From: FEB-12 sp964503315
GTDB taxonomy: Bacteria; Zixibacteria; MSB-5A5; GN15; FEB-12
Direction: 5' to 3'
NCBI GenBank assembly: GCA_964503315.1
Contig: CAZCZL010000009.1
Coordinates: 62,001 to 126,000, forward strand
DNA length: 64,000 nucleotides
In this document: piece by piece, positions 60,932 through 64,000 of the stretch
Layout of the letters: every line of letters starts with the position of its first letter
Numbering within the stretch: position 1 is the first letter of the stretch
Program-made: the position numbers and the translations under genes
The notes under the pieces: generated by a model
Told to the model about the DNA's origin: nothing
The model's input: the letters and a program-made list of their open reading frames with translations, nothing else
The model's database searches: none

Positions 60932-61172
60932 GCCTACCTCCAGAGGTTCGCCGCTGATGACCCCAACATCATCAGGCAACGGACGCGCAAACAGCGCGTT
61001 TGCAGGTTCGTATCTCTTTGATGCTCGTGTGAGCCGATGATGACTAAGTGATCGCGTACGGCAGGGCCCCGTGAGGCTGGGGTGCCGAGTGATGGATAAT
61101 TATATACAATTTACATCCATGTTGTCAAGTACGAAATGCCAGGGATCTATTCACCCTGCACTGGAAACACAT

Positions 61173-61207
61173 GAGAACGGCCGCTCGACAGTGGGCGGCC
61201 GTTTCTC
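61173..61207 (-). terminator. terminator-like hairpin after the cupredoxin gene
   Basis: GAGAACGGCCGC/GCGGCCGTTTCTC stem (61173-61184 with 61195-61207, one bulge) with a 10-base loop. The T-run on minus is poor (TTCTC), so efficiency is uncertain. Confidence 0.55.
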
Positions 61208-61228
61208 AAATCTGAAATTCCACTGCAC

Positions 61229-62395
61229 TTACGGACAGTTCGGCAAGGTCGGACGTGGGGTAACGGTGAGGTAGGAAATCAACAAGGAGAGGTCCGACAG
61301 GTCGACATGCGGCGGGGCTCCGCCAGTCGAATTGTTTAGATTTGCCTCTTCGTCGCATGGTAATGTCGGACGCGGAGTAACCGTCAGATAGGAGACTAAC
61401 AATGAGAGGTCGGAAAGATCAGGCGTCTCGGCCACCGATTTGTTCACATTACCGGTAGTGCCGATGCAGCACCCGAAATCACACGCGTCGCCGATACCGT
61501 CCTGATCCGTATCTTCCTGGAGCGGATTAGAATTGGTCGGACAGTTATCACACGGATTGCCAACCTGATCACCATCGTCATCCTGCTGGCTGGCATTGGA
61601 CATGAGTGGGCAGTTGTCGCTTGGATCGAGAACTCCGTCGTTGTCATCGTCGGGGTCACAAACGTTTCCTAACTGATCGCCATCGGTGTCCAGTTGATTC
61701 GCGTTTGCAGAGAGCGGACAATTATCGTTTCCGTCCAAAACGCCGTCATTGTCATCATCAGCGTCGCAGGCATCACCCTGTGAATCCAGGTCCGTATCTT
61801 CCTGACCGGGATTGCTGACAAACGGGCAGTTATCGCTTGGGTCCAGCACGCCATCATTGTCGTCATCACCATCGCAGACATCGCCAATGCCGTCGTTGTC
61901 GGCGTCTTCCTGTCCGGGATTGACCTGATTGACACAATTGTCGCAGACGTTCCCTTTACCATCCATGTCGTTGTCTTCCTGCAACGGATTGGCTACCGAT
62001 GGGCAGTTGTCCAACTGATCGGCGACGCCGTCACCGTCTCCATCAGTGATAATGACATTGATGACACCCGTCATTCCAAATGCCTCATGGAATTCACAGA
62101 CATAGGGGAACGGACCCGGGCCATCAGCGGGAACTATTGTGATCTGGAAGGTCTGACCGGGTGTCGACATAGTACCCGAATGCCAGGTCTTGGCCGATGG
62201 CGGCACCGAAGCGGAATTGTGTACGCCGTTGACCAACGTCCATCGCACGGTATCGCCATAGTTAACATTGACGGTTGACGGAGTGAACGAAAAGCCGCTC
62301 ATGTTCACATTGTGAATGACGGCATTTGCACTCAAGGGGATCAGCAGCATGCCCATAAGCACTGCCGCACGGCAGACAAAGACCAACTGACGCAT
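61229..62395 (-). CDS. secreted cupredoxin-domain protein with TSP3 repeats and dockerin-like tail
   Basis: 388 residues with signal peptide LVFVCRAAVLMGMLLIPLSANA. Residues about 26-118 form a plastocyanin/cupredoxin domain with copper ligands visible: His in VNGVHNSAS, then Cys and His in PYVCEFHEAFGM, and the Met. Six or seven TSP3 calcium loops follow (about 120-300; D-x-D-x-D-G-x-x-D-x-x-D-N-C). Two dockerin-like units end LSDLSLLVSYLT and LSDLSLLISYLT. It could carry electrons or bind copper at the cell surface while anchored through the tail. It is a sister of the TSP3 gene next to it, on the same strand but with its own leader. Confidence 0.82.
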   Translation of the reverse strand: MRQLVFVCRAAVLMGMLLIPLSANAVIHNVNMSGFSFTPSTVNVNYGDTVRWTLVNGVHNSASVPPSAKTWHSGTMSTPGQTFQITIVPADGPGPFPYVCEFHEAFGMTGVINVIITDGDGDGVADQLDNCPSVANPLQEDNDMDGKGNVCDNCVNQVNPGQEDADNDGIGDVCDGDDDNDGVLDPSDNCPFVSNPGQEDTDLDSQGDACDADDDNDGVLDGNDNCPLSANANQLDTDGDQLGNVCDPDDDNDGVLDPSDNCPLMSNASQQDDDGDQVGNPCDNCPTNSNPLQEDTDQDGIGDACDFGCCIGTTGNVNKSVAETPDLSDLSLLVSYLTVTPRPTLPCDEEANLNNSTGGAPPHVDLSDLSLLISYLTVTPRPTLPNCP

Positions 62396-62563
62396 AAGAC
62401 CTCACAGTCCGTTGATGTGTATGGTACTGATATCGATTTCAAGGTGTCGATGCGCTGGGACAATATTCCCAGGCAGTACCCTCGGGTGAGGCCGTGGTAG
62501 ACAAGCCAAATATATACCAAATTAGCCCATGATGTCAAGCGGATTCTGAACGCTGGTCGGCAA

Positions 62564-62590
62564 ATGAAAAGGGCCGGCAAAGCCGGCCCC
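62564..62590 (-). terminator. intrinsic terminator of the oligoendopeptidase gene
   Basis: A perfect 8-bp stem GGGCCGGC/GCCGGCCC (62571-62578 with 62582-62589) with a 3-base loop, followed on minus by TTTTCATTTG. It starts 32 bases after the stop at 62622. Confidence 0.8.
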
Positions 62591-62621
62591 TGGACAAAAA
62601 TCTCGCACTGATTGAGAGGGT

Positions 62622-64000
62622 TTACCCCTTGCCGCCCTTGGCCGGAGCTTTCTCCTCCATCAGAAGTTTCTCAAGCTGGTCGACCAGAGAACCGAACAGC
62701 TTGATTGTCCGGTCAACCGGCTCAGAGGTTGTCATATCCACTCCGGCATCCTTGAGCACATCAACCGGGTACTTGGAGCTACCGGTGTTGAGGAACTGCT
62801 GGTATTGCTCCAACGCCCCCTTTTGCTTCTCCAGTATCCGCTGGGATAGCATCTGCGCCGCGGCATAACAGGTCGCATACTGGTAGACGTAGTATTGGCG
62901 ATAAAAGTGACTGATGCGCATACCGCCAACGTCGTTGATCGAATCGATCACTAACTCGGGTCCCCAGTATTTCTGGTAAATGTCGCGGTAGGTCTGCCGG
63001 AAGAAGTCTGCCGACAGCGCGCCACCGTCCTCTACCCTCTTGTGAATCGCCAGCTCAAATTCGGAGAACCAAACCTGGGTGTAGAAGGTCCCGATGATCT
63101 GGGTGATGTAGTAGTTCAGAAGGGCTATCTTCTCCTGCTTATCCTTGGTCTTCTCAAGCATATACTTGATCAAGACTGCCTCATTGCAGGTGGAGGCCAC
63201 TTCGGCAGTGAACAGGTAATGATTGCTGTACTGGTACGGCTCATGCTGATTAGTGTAGAATGAGTGCATGGCGTGGCCCATTTCATGAGCCAGTGTGAAG
63301 ACATCTTCCATCGAGCCGGAATAATTCATCAAGAGATAGGGGTGTGAACTGTAAGTTCCCCACTGGTATGCGCCCGAACCTTTGCCGGGATTCTCATACA
63401 CATCAACCCAGCCGGATGACAGTCCCTTGGAGAAGTCTGCCAAATAGGTTTTCCCCATCGGCTGGAGCCCTTTGGTGATGAGGTCAACGCCTTCGGCGTA
63501 CTCGTATTTCTTATGTCCAGCCTCCACGAGCGGTACCCAGAGATCATACGGGTAGAGCGTGTCGACGCCCATCACCTGCTTTCTCAACGAGGCCCACTTG
63601 TGCAGAGGCGCGAGATTTGCGTTCACCGCCTCGATCAGCTTGTAGTAGACTGAAGTAGGAATAGCGTTGGGATCGAGCGACATATCAAGGCAGGTCGGGT
63701 ACTTGCGGGCTTTGGCCAGCCAATGATCCTTTTTCACTGATGATGCCAGGGTCGCGCCAAGGGTATTCACATACTTGAGATACGCCTTGTTGTACGCCTG
63801 GTTGGCATCTCTGCGGACCCGGCGGTCCTTGGATTCCAACATATTCGAGTAGCGACCCTTGGTCAGCTCTACTTCGTTTCCGTTCTCATCGATGATCGTG
63901 CCGTAGCTGATATCAGCGTCATTGATCATGTTGAATATGCGTCCAAAAGAACCGCTGACCGGGGCCGCCGAAGCCAGCAAGGCCTCTTCTTTATCTGAGA
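62622..64000 (-). CDS. pepF: oligoendopeptidase F (M3 family), C-terminal part (partial at window edge)
   Basis: The frame is open to the window end (about 459 codons seen), so the N-terminus lies outside. It shows LASAAPVSGSFGRIFNMINDADISY, here given as the start of the seen part, written with its key residues only: L-L-A-S near 63980 then F-G-R-I-F. Further on are DKRRVRRDANQAY-like helix residues. The zinc site is HEMGHAMH with the distal Glu in TAEVASTCNEAVL. The C-terminal FYRQYYVYQYATCYAAAQ is the family signature. It hydrolyses small peptides, usually in the cytoplasm. The last residues are Lys/Gly-rich. It has its own terminator. Confidence 0.93.
   Translation of the reverse strand, partial: SDKEEALLASAAPVSGSFGRIFNMINDADISYGTIIDENGNEVELTKGRYSNMLESKDRRVRRDANQAYNKAYLKYVNTLGATLASSVKKDHWLAKARKYPTCLDMSLDPNAIPTSVYYKLIEAVNANLAPLHKWASLRKQVMGVDTLYPYDLWVPLVEAGHKKYEYAEGVDLITKGLQPMGKTYLADFSKGLSSGWVDVYENPGKGSGAYQWGTYSSHPYLLMNYSGSMEDVFTLAHEMGHAMHSFYTNQHEPYQYSNHYLFTAEVASTCNEAVLIKYMLEKTKDKQEKIALLNYYITQIIGTFYTQVWFSEFELAIHKRVEDGGALSADFFRQTYRDIYQKYWGPELVIDSINDVGGMRISHFYRQYYVYQYATCYAAAQMLSQRILEKQKGALEQYQQFLNTGSSKYPVDVLKDAGVDMTTSEPVDRTIKLFGSLVDQLEKLLMEEKAPAKGGKG

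Noticed and set aside
59080..62040. Short GC-rich repeats in two blocks
   Set aside because: They are coding repeats for TSP3 calcium loops, not a non-coding array.

Overview
The window looks like a chromosomal segment of a diderm (Gram-negative-type) bacterium from the FCB side of the tree. The best guess is candidate division Zixibacteria or a close relative. The reasons are the mix of C-terminal FlgD-like/type A sorting tails typical of T9SS cargo, abundant 'WTAPGDDG' fibronectin type III modules, dockerin-like 'DLSDLSLLISYLT' tails, and an exosortase/PEP-CTERM system. This placement rests on motif style, not on a phylogenetic marker. No rRNA, tRNA, CRISPR array, transposase or integrase was seen.

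Region 1 (1-17.6 kb) is an exopolysaccharide locus, mostly on the minus strand. It holds an asparagine-synthase-like protein (cut by the window edge), a heparinase II/III-like lyase, several GT4 and GT2 glycosyltransferases, two left-handed beta-helix acyltransferases, a FemAB/GNAT-like acyltransferase, a polysaccharide deacetylase, a PaaK/CapK-like adenylating enzyme, an O-antigen ligase/polymerase, and an SGNH-fold protein without its serine. This is the toolkit usually found beside exosortase A. The locus resumes at 23.8-27.3 kb with a nucleotide-sugar epimerase, a GT2 enzyme, an exosortase and EpsI. Two paralogous PEP-CTERM proteins follow at 27.6-29.2 kb, each behind a good sigma-54 -24/-12 promoter.

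Region 2 (17.6-23.5 kb and 29.3-35 kb) carries large secreted proteins: a beta-helix protein, an FnIII/dockerin-like protein, and a giant protein with eight FnIII repeats. It also carries a membrane-anchored SGNH-like protein and a multidomain cytoplasmic regulator (MshEN-like, degenerate HD, receiver-like, DUF4388-like).

Region 3 (35.2-40.9 kb) is a complete, tightly packed hydrogenase-maturation operon hypA-hypB-hypF-hypC-hypD-hypE on the minus strand, with no hydrogenase subunit genes in the window.

Region 4 (41-51.2 kb) is mixed: a carboxypeptidase-regulatory/TonB-plug-like/VWA chimera, a dockerin-containing sorted protein, RNA cyclic phosphodiesterase, a YjbQ protein, oligopeptidase B, polyphosphate glucokinase, ferritin, and a beta-propeller sorted protein.

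Region 5 (51.4-58.8 kb) is the most striking part. It reads as a chaperone-usher-type fimbrial locus: five DUF4402-like subunits, one short subunit-like protein, a PapD-like chaperone and an usher. One subunit lacks the N-terminal donor-strand-like extension seen in the others and is a candidate tip or terminating subunit. A strong terminator splits the locus into two transcription units.

Region 6 (58.8-64 kb) has two secreted calcium-binding proteins with thrombospondin type 3 repeats and dockerin-like tails (one with a cupredoxin domain), then an oligoendopeptidase F cut by the window end.
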